Assembly: GCA_002367375.1 (NCBI GenBank)
Contig: DFBR01000029.1
Location: forward strand, 2,019 to 7,062
Direction of reading: 5' to 3'
From: Erythrobacter sp. UBA3075
GTDB taxonomy: Bacteria > Pseudomonadota > Alphaproteobacteria > Sphingomonadales > Sphingomonadaceae
Length of the DNA: 5,044 bases
A model generated the notes under the pieces. That model worked only from the letters and a program-made list of their open reading frames with translations, had not been told where the DNA came from and searched no databases. The translations under genes and the position numbers were made by a program. How positions within the stretch are numbered: position 1 is the stretch's first letter; every line of letters begins with the position of its first letter. Of the stretch, positions 1 through 5,044 are shown one piece after another.

Positions 1-66
1 AAACCATTGAAAACAGGGGTATGCGCGGCATTTCATGCCCTCTCCAACATTTGTTCCGTCCAGCCA

Positions 67-95
67 TTGACCTCGAATGATACCGTGTCGATTAT
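67..95 (+). promoter_or_regulatory. Candidate sigma70-type promoter of the hydratase gene
   Basis: TTGACC at 67-72 matches the -35 consensus at five of six positions. After a 17-base spacer, GATTAT at 90-95 matches the -10 consensus at four of six. Transcription would start near 101-103, leaving a leader of about 60 bases before the ATG at 161. The spacing is ideal, and no other pair in the 160-base leader looks better to me. The call rests on consensus matching alone, and sphingomonad promoters can be degenerate. Confidence 0.4.
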
Positions 96-114
96 CGGGT
101 CAAGCGGTGTCATT
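76..114. promoter_or_regulatory. Imperfect inverted repeat over the promoter, possible operator
   Basis: AATGATACCG at 76-85 and CGGTGTCATT at 105-114 are reverse complements except for one base, separated by 19 bases. One arm lies between the -35 and -10 elements and the other falls just after the expected transcription start. A repressor of a catabolic operon could bind in this position. The centre-to-centre distance of 29 bases is longer than most single-dimer operators, so two half-operators or a chance repeat are also possible. No regulator gene is present in the window. Confidence 0.3.
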
Positions 115-160
115 GCACCTGAAGCTGATACCGATTTGAAGAGCCGGGAGGGGCCATTGC

Positions 161-928
161 ATGTCTGACGCTATTCCATCGAACCTGCGCGCAATCTCTG
201 CGCAATTGACGCAGGCGCGGATGCAGGCGCACGCTTTGTCCGAACCGCCAGCGGGGCTGCCCGATACGCTGACTGACGCCTATCTGGTGCAGGATCACTC
301 GATTGCCGCTTGGGACGATGAGATCGCAGGCTGGAAGGTCGGCGGCGTTCCGCCCTCCTATCTCGATCGCTTTGACGACAGGCGCCTTGTCGGTCCGATC
401 TTCCGCAGATCCGTGCGCCACGCGGTTGCGGGCGAACCGACAGGCATGCCGGTGTTTGCAGGCGGCTTTGCTGCAATCGAGCCGGAATTTATCTTCCAAC
501 TTGGCGAGAGCGAAGCCGAGACCCGTATGTTCATTGGCGTAGAAATCGCCAGCAGTCCGGTCCATGCGCTCAATGATTATGGCCCGACCGCGATTATCTG
601 CGATTTCGGTAATAACAATGGCATGCTGCTTGGTCCCGAGGTGGCCGATTGGCGGAGCCGGGGTGCAGACCTGCGCGTTGTCGCCGAGATTGACGGTGAG
701 ATCATCGGAGACAAGACGCTCGACAATTTCCCTGCCGACGCGCTCGCCAGCCTTGCGTTTCTGCGCGAAGTTTCCAAGCGCCGTGGTTATGACCTCCCGG
801 CTGGAACCTACGTGTCGTCGGGCGCTATCACTGGCGTTCACGAAGCCGAGATTGGCGCGCGTTCGCGGCTTACATTCGGCGATCTTGGTGCGGTGGAACT
901 GGAACTCGTCCCAGCAACCGCGCAGTGA
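161..928 (+). CDS. 2-keto-4-pentenoate hydratase-like protein (FAH fold)
   Basis: A 255-residue member of the fumarylacetoacetate hydrolase / 2-keto-4-pentenoate hydratase (MhpD-like) superfamily. These cytosolic metal-dependent enzymes hydrate, decarboxylate or cleave 2-keto acids. The N-terminal part (about 1-55) is the helical region typical of hydratases. GWKVG (57-61) corresponds to the usual GxKIG segment with its conserved lysine (Lys59). The IEPEF segment (Glu107, Glu109) and Glu128 match the acidic metal ligands. DFGNNNGMLLGP (148-159) and the C-terminal SSGAITG (219-225) and FGDLGAVELEL (239-249) are also family segments. The ATG has a strong GGGAGGGG ribosome site about 8 bases upstream. 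The substrate cannot be told: aromatic meta-cleavage dienoates are the textbook case. The kduD-like remnant just downstream instead points to a sugar-acid pathway, where FAH-fold enzymes act on 2-keto-3-deoxy or 2,4-diketo acids. The length is normal and no key residue looks lost. Confidence 0.85.
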   Translation: MSDAIPSNLRAISAQLTQARMQAHALSEPPAGLPDTLTDAYLVQDHSIAAWDDEIAGWKVGGVPPSYLDRFDDRRLVGPIFRRSVRHAVAGEPTGMPVFAGGFAAIEPEFIFQLGESEAETRMFIGVEIASSPVHALNDYGPTAIICDFGNNNGMLLGPEVADWRSRGADLRVVAEIDGEIIGDKTLDNFPADALASLAFLREVSKRRGYDLPAGTYVSSGAITGVHEAEIGARSRLTFGDLGAVELELVPATAQ

Positions 929-997
929 CGAGAATTCCGCCGCACGGCATTGGCAGGATTGGCAGTCAGCGGATTGCTGGGTGCCTGTTCCAGCCGC
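925..997 (+). pseudogene. 5' remnant of a Tat/lipoprotein gene (signal peptide only)
   Basis: Between the hydratase stop and the dehydrogenase remnant, one frame encodes RRTALAGLAVSGLLGACSS (938-994). It contains a twin arginine, a hydrophobic stretch and a good lipobox (LGAC, cysteine codon 986-988). No usable start lies in that frame before the arginines, because TGA at 926-928 closes it. A GTG at 925-927 overlaps the hydratase stop as GTGA, a common coupled start. It reads Met-Thr and would join the signal-peptide frame if one extra base near 931 were removed. I infer a once-coupled exported lipoprotein gene, cut off soon after its cysteine and frameshifted near its start. What the mature protein was cannot be known. 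Alternatively the peptide likeness is chance in a GC-rich sequence. Confidence 0.45.
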
Positions 998-1269
998 TTG
1001 GACGGCGGCCTGACCAAGCTGATGGCCAATGAATGGGCGGCCAAGGGCATCAATGTAAACGCATCGCGCCCGGCTGTATCGCCACCAACAACAGCGCCGC
1101 GCTGCAAGCGGACGAAACGCGCAATCGCCAGATTGTGGAGCGAATTCCTGATGGGCGCCGGGGCGATCCGGAGGATATTGGCGGAGCGGCTGTGTTCCTG
1201 TCCAGCAGTGCAGCCGATTACATGCAGGGTCATATTTTGGCGGTAGACGGCGGCTGGCTCGCGCGCTGA
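998..1269 (+). pseudogene. kduD: KduD-type short-chain dehydrogenase, truncated and frameshifted
   Basis: This holds roughly the last 85-90 residues of a short-chain dehydrogenase of about 250 residues. The first part (1010-1062) reads [18 protein letters not shown]. The frame then shifts and continues as [10 protein letters not shown], then [27 protein letters not shown], ending [11 protein letters not shown] before TGA at 1267-1269. ANEWA, INVNAIAPG, ATNN and AVDGGWLAR are characteristic of 2-keto-3-deoxygluconate (2-deoxy-D-gluconate 3-) dehydrogenase, an NAD(H) enzyme of pectin and alginate monomer catabolism. The glycine-rich NAD-binding N-terminus and the catalytic Ser-Tyr-Lys region are absent. 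The shift looks like loss of one base in an alanine codon at 1061-1062. RIPDGRRG also replaces the usual RIPAGRWG, consistent with drift. A related sugar SDR is possible, but the ends of the motifs favour KduD. It cannot be an active enzyme. Confidence 0.85.
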
Positions 1270-1320
1270 AGCGATCGTCTTCACGATTTCCCGAAGGCTG
1301 GTAATACGTCCGTCGCATTT

Positions 1321-1331
1321 TGCGCTATAGA
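1321..1331 (+). promoter_or_regulatory. Weak candidate -10 region upstream of the PhoX-family gene
   Basis: TGCGCTATAGA carries TATAGA at 1326-1331, four of six matches to the -10 consensus, about 43 bases before the ATG at 1374. No convincing -35 hexamer is found 16-18 bases upstream. No Pho-box-like repeats of CTGTCA type are visible in 1270-1373. Some promoter is expected here because the preceding reading frame is dead. The rest of this 104-base gap shows only a short hairpin at 1274-1287. Confidence 0.2.
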
Positions 1332-1360
1332 GCGGGGAACGCATCAGGATTCGCTATTTT

Positions 1361-1365
1361 AGGGG
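1361..1365 (+). promoter_or_regulatory. Ribosome binding site deciding the ATG at 1374
   Basis: AGGGG lies 8 bases before the ATG at 1374-1376. An in-frame start at 1320 would put 18 extra residues ahead of the twin-arginine signal and has no comparable site. The ATG at 1374 is therefore preferred, giving a standard Tat signal that begins MQTDRRKFF. Confidence 0.55.
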
Positions 1366-1373
1366 CCGCCACC

Positions 1374-2693
1374 ATGCAGACCGATCGCCGCAAATTTTTC
1401 GCCCTGACAGGAACCGCTTTTGGCGGCTTGCTCGTCACGGGCTGCACCTCTTCGGGCACCATTCTGGCGTCCGCAGCGGGCAGTCCATTTGGCGCATTGC
1501 AGCCCGATCCAGCGGGTGTGCTCGACCTCCCACCAGGTTTTTCCTACCGCGTGCTGTCGCGGCTTGGCGATGTCATGAGTGATGGCGACACAGTCCCCGA
1601 CGATGCTGACGGCATGGGTTGTTTCGATCTCGGCAATGGCAAGTTGGCGCTGGTGCGCAATCACGAACTCATGCCTGATGGTGAAAACGGCATTGCCGCC
1701 TCACCGGCCTTCGATACTATCCAGCGCAGCCTTATCGCGCTTCCGGGAGGTACGACCACGATCGTTCTCGATGCCGAAACGCTTGAAGTCGAGCAGCAAT
1801 ATCGCAGCCTTGCAGGCACGATCCGCAATTGCGCGGGCGGGATTACGCCGTGGAACAGCTGGCTCAGTTGCGAAGAGAATACGGTCACTGTCGAAGAAGC
1901 GGGAGGCCGCATCAACCAGAACCACGGCTATGTCTTCGAAGTGCCCGCCGATCATGTCGGGCTGGTCGATCCGGTGCCGCTGCGCGCGATGGGCCGCTTC
2001 AATCACGAAGCGGCTTGCGTCGATCCGGCAAGCGGCATTGTCTACATGACCGAAGATCGCCCGGATTCGGTGTTCTATCGCTTTATTCCCTCGGTTCCGG
2101 GTGATCTTGCGCAAGGCGGGACCTTGCAGGCGCTGGTGATCGATGGTGTCAGCGACACGCGCAATCACGGCAGCGCGGCGATGGCGGTTGGTCAGCCCCA
2201 TGCCGGTACATGGGTCACGCTTGATGATGTCGAAGCTCCCGAAGATGATCTACGCACCCGCGGCGCGGCAATGGGCGCGGCACTCTTCGCGCGTGGCGAG
2301 GGCCTATGGATGGGCGATGGCGAAATGTACTTCACCGCCACCAGCGGCGGGGCAGCAGAAGAGGGACAGATCTTCCGCCTGCGCCCCAATGCCGACGGGC
2401 CTGACGCGATCGACCTATTTTACGAAAGCCCGGCAGCGTCCGAATACAGCTTTGGCGACAACATCGTCGTCACGCCATTTGGCGATCTGCTGGTCTGCGA
2501 AGACCAATATGGCGCAACGGTCGACAATTATCTGCGCGGTGTAACGCCAGCAGGTGAAGCCTATCCCTTCGCGCGTATCCGCTTGCAGACAGAGCCTGCG
2601 GGCGCGTGCTTCTCGCCCGATGGCCAGACGATGTTCGTGAACATGTATTCGCCCACCATGACGCTGGCGATCACCGGGCCTTGGCCGACTTGA
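1374..2693 (+). CDS. PhoX/DUF839-family phosphatase, Tat-exported, lipobox
   Basis: A 439-residue protein of the PhoX (DUF839) family, beta-propeller phosphatases that use iron and calcium. The N-terminus has a twin-arginine signal (DRRKFFALTG, Arg5-Arg6) ending in a lipobox, VTGC with Cys24. The product is therefore probably exported folded, with its cofactors, and may be lipid-anchored. Family blocks follow in order: PPGFSYRVLSRLGDVMSDG (about 53-71), DGMGCF (79-84), LVRNHE (93-98), NCAGGITPWNSWLSCEE (152-168), GRFNHEAACVDP (207-218), YMTEDR (224-229), GDGEMYFTATSGG (314-326), NIVVTPFGDLLVCED (363-377) and GACFSPDGQTMFVNMYSP (410-427). Cys153 in NCAGGxTPW corresponds to the iron-binding cysteine described for PhoX. 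The protein is shorter than classical PhoX proteins (over 600 residues), so the true substrate is uncertain; extracellular phosphoesters are the default. The stop codon is 13 bases from the next start, indicating an operon. Confidence 0.88.
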   Translation: MQTDRRKFFALTGTAFGGLLVTGCTSSGTILASAAGSPFGALQPDPAGVLDLPPGFSYRVLSRLGDVMSDGDTVPDDADGMGCFDLGNGKLALVRNHELMPDGENGIAASPAFDTIQRSLIALPGGTTTIVLDAETLEVEQQYRSLAGTIRNCAGGITPWNSWLSCEENTVTVEEAGGRINQNHGYVFEVPADHVGLVDPVPLRAMGRFNHEAACVDPASGIVYMTEDRPDSVFYRFIPSVPGDLAQGGTLQALVIDGVSDTRNHGSAAMAVGQPHAGTWVTLDDVEAPEDDLRTRGAAMGAALFARGEGLWMGDGEMYFTATSGGAAEEGQIFRLRPNADGPDAIDLFYESPAASEYSFGDNIVVTPFGDLLVCEDQYGATVDNYLRGVTPAGEAYPFARIRLQTEPAGACFSPDGQTMFVNMYSPTMTLAITGPWPT

Positions 2694-2706
2694 GGGGGAG
2701 GGGCGC

Positions 2707-3174
2707 GTGACGGTCCAACCCAGCGTGCTGTTTGTCTGTCTCGGCAATATCTGCCGCTCTCCCATGGCTGAAGGCGCGATGCGCGTGGCAGCGCGAGAGG
2801 TGGGGCTGGAAATTCACATAGACAGCGCAGGCACCGGCGCGTGGCATGTCGGCAATCCGCCAGACAGCCGCGCCATCGCGACGGCGCGCGCCAAAGGCGT
2901 GGACATATCGGGGCTGCGCGCCCGTCAGGCGGATCCAGACGACTTTGCGCGATTCACGCATATTTTTGCGCTCGATAGCCAGAATCTGGCTGATTTGCGC
3001 CGACTGGCACCCGGCGGTGCTGCGGCGGAATTGGCATTGCTGCTCGATATGGTTCCGGGACGCGAAGGGCAGGCGGTGGCCGACCCCTATTACGGAGCGG
3101 ACGACGGCTTCGAGGAAACCTGGCGCGATGTCAGCTCTGCGGCGCAGGCGTTGATCGCTCGGCTCAAGGTTTGA
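2707..3174 (+). CDS. Low-molecular-weight protein-tyrosine phosphatase
   Basis: A 155-residue cytosolic phosphatase of the arsenate-reductase-like LMW-PTP family, complete and of normal length. The P-loop is VCLGNICRS with nucleophile Cys11 and Arg17 (C-x5-R). The general acid is in ADPYYG (Asp126). DSAGTGAWHVGNPPDSRA (39-56) and ISGLRARQ (67-74) are typical family segments. GTG at 2707 is chosen because a very strong GGGGGAGGGG site ends 3 bases before it and the protein then starts right before the first beta strand. Known roles include removing phosphate from tyrosine kinases of polysaccharide export. Some members also remove the phosphate from protein-bound ribulosamine 5-phosphate or erythrulosamine 4-phosphate. 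No tyrosine kinase or polysaccharide gene is visible here. The next gene, a ketosamine-kinase homologue, overlaps it as TTGA, which favours the second role. Confidence 0.93.
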   Translation: MTVQPSVLFVCLGNICRSPMAEGAMRVAAREVGLEIHIDSAGTGAWHVGNPPDSRAIATARAKGVDISGLRARQADPDDFARFTHIFALDSQNLADLRRLAPGGAAAELALLLDMVPGREGQAVADPYYGADDGFEETWRDVSSAAQALIARLKV

Positions 3175-3965
3175 GCTGGCAGGATAGCATCGCTGCCATC
3201 ATGGGCAGTGCGGTGACCGGCGGGAGAAAGCTGGCGGGCGGCGATCTTGGTGGCGCAGTCTCGGTCGAACTGGCCGATGGGCGAAGGCTGGTCGCCAAGA
3301 CCGGGCCGCTGGTCCAGCGCGAAGCCGCGATGTTGCGCGCCATCGCCGCAACCGGAGCGCCCGCGCCGCAGGTCCATCATGTCGACGAGGGCCTGCTCCT
3401 CATGGACCATGTCGAAGCGGGCGGTGACAGGAACTGGAATAGCCTTGCCGAGGCATTGCACCTCCTCCACGCACCGCGCGATGAAGCCTATGGCTGGGAT
3501 GAGGACTATGCCTTTGGCGCGGTCGCAATCATCAACACGCGCAATGACAATTGGCCCGGCTTCTGGGCGCAAAACCGCCTGCTATGCCATGGCGAGACAA
3601 TCAGCGGCAGCATCACCGCGCGGCTGGAGGCGCTGGCAAAACGCTTACCCGACCTGCTGCCCGCATACCCGTCCCCGGCGCTGCTGCATGGTGATTTGTG
3701 GGGCGGGAATATGCTGTTCCACCAGGGCAGCCTCGCCGCGCTGATCGACCCTGCATGTTATGTGGGCCACCGCGAAGTCGATGCTGCGATGCTGACTTTG
3801 TTCGACCATCCGCCGGACAGCTTTTTCGACGCACTGGAGCTGCAAGCGGGCTGGCGCGAGCGTCTGCCCATCTACCGACTGTGGCCGCTGCTGGTGCATT
3901 TGCGACTGTTCGGCAGCGCCTATCGCGGTTCTGTCGAGAATGCGCTGGGCACGCTCGGCGTCTGA
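3171..3965 (+). CDS. Fructosamine/ribulosamine-3-kinase family protein
   Basis: A 264-residue kinase of the fructosamine-3-kinase (FN3K, aminoglycoside-phosphotransferase-like) superfamily. These enzymes phosphorylate C3 of sugar ketosamines on glycated proteins, which makes the adduct unstable and frees the amine. Visible parts are the N-lobe LAGGDLGGAVSVEL (21-34) with VAKTGP (Lys43 for ATP) and Glu51, and a hinge near LLLMDH (75-80). NTRNDNWPGFW (122-132) and RL (136-137) match the substrate-side family segment. The catalytic loop is LLHGDLWGGNML (171-182, Asp175, Asn180), and IDPACYVGHREVDAAM (192-207) holds the metal aspartate Asp193. TTG at 3171 overlaps the upstream TGA and keeps the usual N-terminal helix (SWQDSIAAI). 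The ATG at 3201 would drop ten residues. At about 264 residues it is a little shorter than many homologues (about 290). Bacterial members usually prefer ribulosamine or erythrulosamine over fructosamine. Confidence 0.88.
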   Translation: MSWQDSIAAIMGSAVTGGRKLAGGDLGGAVSVELADGRRLVAKTGPLVQREAAMLRAIAATGAPAPQVHHVDEGLLLMDHVEAGGDRNWNSLAEALHLLHAPRDEAYGWDEDYAFGAVAIINTRNDNWPGFWAQNRLLCHGETISGSITARLEALAKRLPDLLPAYPSPALLHGDLWGGNMLFHQGSLAALIDPACYVGHREVDAAMLTLFDHPPDSFFDALELQAGWRERLPIYRLWPLLVHLRLFGSAYRGSVENALGTLGV

Positions 3966-3969
3966 ACCG

Positions 3970-5019
3970 TCAGGCCAAGCCGGGGAAGGGGGTCCAATCC
4001 TGTTCGCCGGGAAGCGGCGTGAAAATCTCGTCCAGCATCGCATCGGTCACGCCTTCAGGCTCAGCCGGATCCCATTTGGGCGCGCCGTCCTTGTCGACCA
4101 GCACTGCGCGGACACCTTCAGTGAAATCGTAGCGCAGCATCATGCGCGATGCGATGCGATATTCCATCACCATATTCGCCGCAAAGTCCGGCTGATCGGC
4201 GGCAAATTGGCGCAGCGCGACCTTGGAGGTGGCAGGACATTTGGTCGTAACTGCCTTCAATTCCTTGGCCGCCCATTCGCTGTCATCAGCTTTGAGCGCC
4301 GCAATGATCGCTTCGAGCGTGCTGTGGCCAAAAATCCGGTCAACGGCCTCGGCATTACCTGCGAGCCGCGCATCGGGAGCTTCTGCAGACATGTCATCCA
4401 GCACCGTGCCGGGCGCGTCACCGGCAATGATGCGCGCCTTGGCTTTTGCGAGGTGATCTGCCGGAATGTAATGCGTCGCCAGCCCCGCCCACAGGCATTC
4501 CGCTCCGTCGAGCCGCGCCGCAGTCAGTGCCAGGAATTTGCCAACAGCTCCGGGAAGTCGCGGCAAATACCAGCCCGCTCCGACATCGGGGAACAGCCCA
4601 ATTGAACCTTCGGGCATGGCGAACATGGTGTTCTCGGTCGCTACGCGGAAACCGCAGGGCTGCGAGATGCCTACGCCGCCGCCCATGGTGACGCCATCCA
4701 TGAAGGCGATGATCGGCTTGGGGAAAGTGAATATCAGATGGTTGAGGCGATACTCGGCATGGAAGAACGCGCGGCCCGCTGCGCCGCCATCTTCCAGCGC
4801 GGAACCCCGCACCAATTGCACATCCCCGCCCGCACAAAAGCCGCGGCCCTCCGCGTGGTCGAGAATGACCGCCTCGATTTCCGTGTCATCGCGCCATTCA
4901 AGCAGCGCCTCTGATATCGCTTCGCACATGCCCTGTGTCAGCGCATGAAGCACCTTTGGCCGCGCGAGCGAGATGTGGCCGACTTTGCCGTGGCGATGGA
5001 TGTGTACTTCTTGTGTCAT
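3970..5019 (-). CDS. 3-hydroxyisobutyryl-CoA hydrolase (crotonase fold)
   Basis: A 349-residue enoyl-CoA hydratase/isomerase-superfamily protein, matching the length of 3-hydroxyisobutyryl-CoA hydrolase rather than the roughly 260 residues of plain hydratases. It releases 3-hydroxyisobutyrate from its CoA ester in valine degradation, in the cytosol. The first oxyanion-hole block is GRGFCAGGDV (58-67) and the second GVTMGGGVGIS (109-119). MPEGSIGLFPDVGAGWYLPRLPG (135-157) carries the hydrolase-type acidic pair Glu137 and Asp145. The C-terminal part has FTEGVRAVLVDKDGAPKWDP (299-318), the hydrolase-specific extension. The ATG at 5019 is preferred over an in-frame TTG at 5025 because GGGGAGGAG ends 7 bases before the ATG but touches the TTG. 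The gene converges on the kinase gene with four bases between stops. Other valine-pathway genes are probably upstream, beyond the window edge. All key residues are present. Confidence 0.92.
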   Translation of the reverse strand: MTQEVHIHRHGKVGHISLARPKVLHALTQGMCEAISEALLEWRDDTEIEAVILDHAEGRGFCAGGDVQLVRGSALEDGGAAGRAFFHAEYRLNHLIFTFPKPIIAFMDGVTMGGGVGISQPCGFRVATENTMFAMPEGSIGLFPDVGAGWYLPRLPGAVGKFLALTAARLDGAECLWAGLATHYIPADHLAKAKARIIAGDAPGTVLDDMSAEAPDARLAGNAEAVDRIFGHSTLEAIIAALKADDSEWAAKELKAVTTKCPATSKVALRQFAADQPDFAANMVMEYRIASRMMLRYDFTEGVRAVLVDKDGAPKWDPAEPEGVTDAMLDEIFTPLPGEQDWTPFPGLA

Positions 5020-5026
5020 TCTCAAA

Positions 5027-5035
5027 CTCCTCCCC
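5027..5035 (-). promoter_or_regulatory. Ribosome binding site of the hydrolase gene
   Basis: On the minus strand, GGGGAGGAG occupies 5035-5027, with 7 bases to the ATG at 5019-5017. It fixes that ATG as the start. Only nine more bases are visible upstream, so no promoter or upstream gene can be judged. Confidence 0.7.
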
Positions 5036-5044
5036 TACCCTTTA

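Noticed and set aside
27..39. Hairpin GGCAT-TTC-ATGCC near the left edge
   Set aside because: A 5-bp stem with a three-base loop and no T-run is expected by chance.
33..113. A 26-codon minus-strand frame (MTPLDPIIDTVSFEVNGW...) divergent from the hydratase
   Set aside because: It reads somewhat like protein, but there is no ribosome site, it covers the likely promoter and inverted repeat, and no family is recognised. It might be a gene fragment, but this cannot be supported.
1..168. Frame 1 open from the window edge to TGA at 166-168, as a possible tail of an upstream gene
   Set aside because: The translation lacks any recognisable motif and runs through the promoter and ribosome site of the hydratase. 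A second frame ending at 78-80 is equally unconvincing.
949..966. Tandem 9-base repeat attggcagg/attggcagt
   Set aside because: It encodes the Ala-Leu-Ala-Gly-Leu-Ala hydrophobic stretch of the signal peptide remnant, where such repetition is normal. It need not be a mobile-element target duplication.
1274..1287. Hairpin ATCGT-CTTC-ACGAT just after the dehydrogenase remnant, as a terminator
   Set aside because: The stem is only 5 bp (6 with a G-T pair), contains few G-C pairs and is not followed by a T-run, so it is too weak to call.
110..1318. A 402-codon open frame on the minus strand, antisense to the hydratase and the remnant region
   Set aside because: It is rich in Arg, Ala and Cys with no recognisable motif, and runs opposite a clearly recognisable enzyme. 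It is a by-product of GC-rich codon use, and it stays open through the remnants.
1270..1373. Search for a Pho box upstream of the PhoX-family gene
   Set aside because: No pair of CTGTCA-like repeats at 11-base spacing is present.
1362..1377. GCCGCCACCATG, identical to the eukaryotic Kozak consensus, at the start of the PhoX-family gene
   Set aside because: The gene is plainly bacterial, with a Tat signal and an AGGGG ribosome site. The match is a coincidence of GC-rich sequence.
3940..4605. A 221-codon open frame on the plus strand, antisense to the hydrolase gene
   Set aside because: The minus strand carries all the family motifs of 3-hydroxyisobutyryl-CoA hydrolase. The antisense product has no motif, so it is a shadow frame.

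Overview
The window looks like a chromosomal segment of an alphaproteobacterium, most likely a sphingomonad or Erythrobacter-type organism. This is inferred from the high GC content, the Alphaproteobacteria-like protein sequences, and GTG/TTG starts in tightly packed genes. No sequence search was possible, so the taxonomic call is soft. There are no RNA genes, CRISPR arrays, insertion sequences or phage genes that I can support.

Region 1 (1-160) is a leader with a plausible sigma70-type promoter overlapped by a 10-bp imperfect inverted repeat. It reads into an intact FAH-fold 2-keto-4-pentenoate hydratase-like gene (161-928). Region 2 (925-1269) is gene debris. It has what looks like the first codons of a Tat/lipoprotein gene, which overlapped the hydratase stop codon. 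These run straight into the last third of a KduD-type short-chain dehydrogenase, which also carries a 1-base frameshift. This suggests that the hydratase once headed a sugar-acid or polysaccharide-breakdown operon that has since been deleted.

Region 3 (1374-3965) is a compact plus-strand set of three genes. They encode a Tat-exported PhoX/DUF839-family phosphatase with a lipobox, a low-molecular-weight protein-tyrosine phosphatase, and a fructosamine/ribulosamine-3-kinase family protein. The last two overlap as TTGA and are probably translationally coupled. The kinase-phosphatase pair fits repair of glycated (ketosamine) proteins, one enzyme acting on the free ketosamine and the other on phosphorylated forms.

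Region 4 (3970-5019, minus strand) is a complete 3-hydroxyisobutyryl-CoA hydrolase of valine catabolism, converging on the kinase gene with only four bases between the stop codons. Its upstream region, and probably the rest of a valine-degradation cluster, lies beyond the right edge.

I see no convincing new defence or mobile system. The most notable points are the deletion scar at 925-1269 and the coupled phosphatase/kinase pair.
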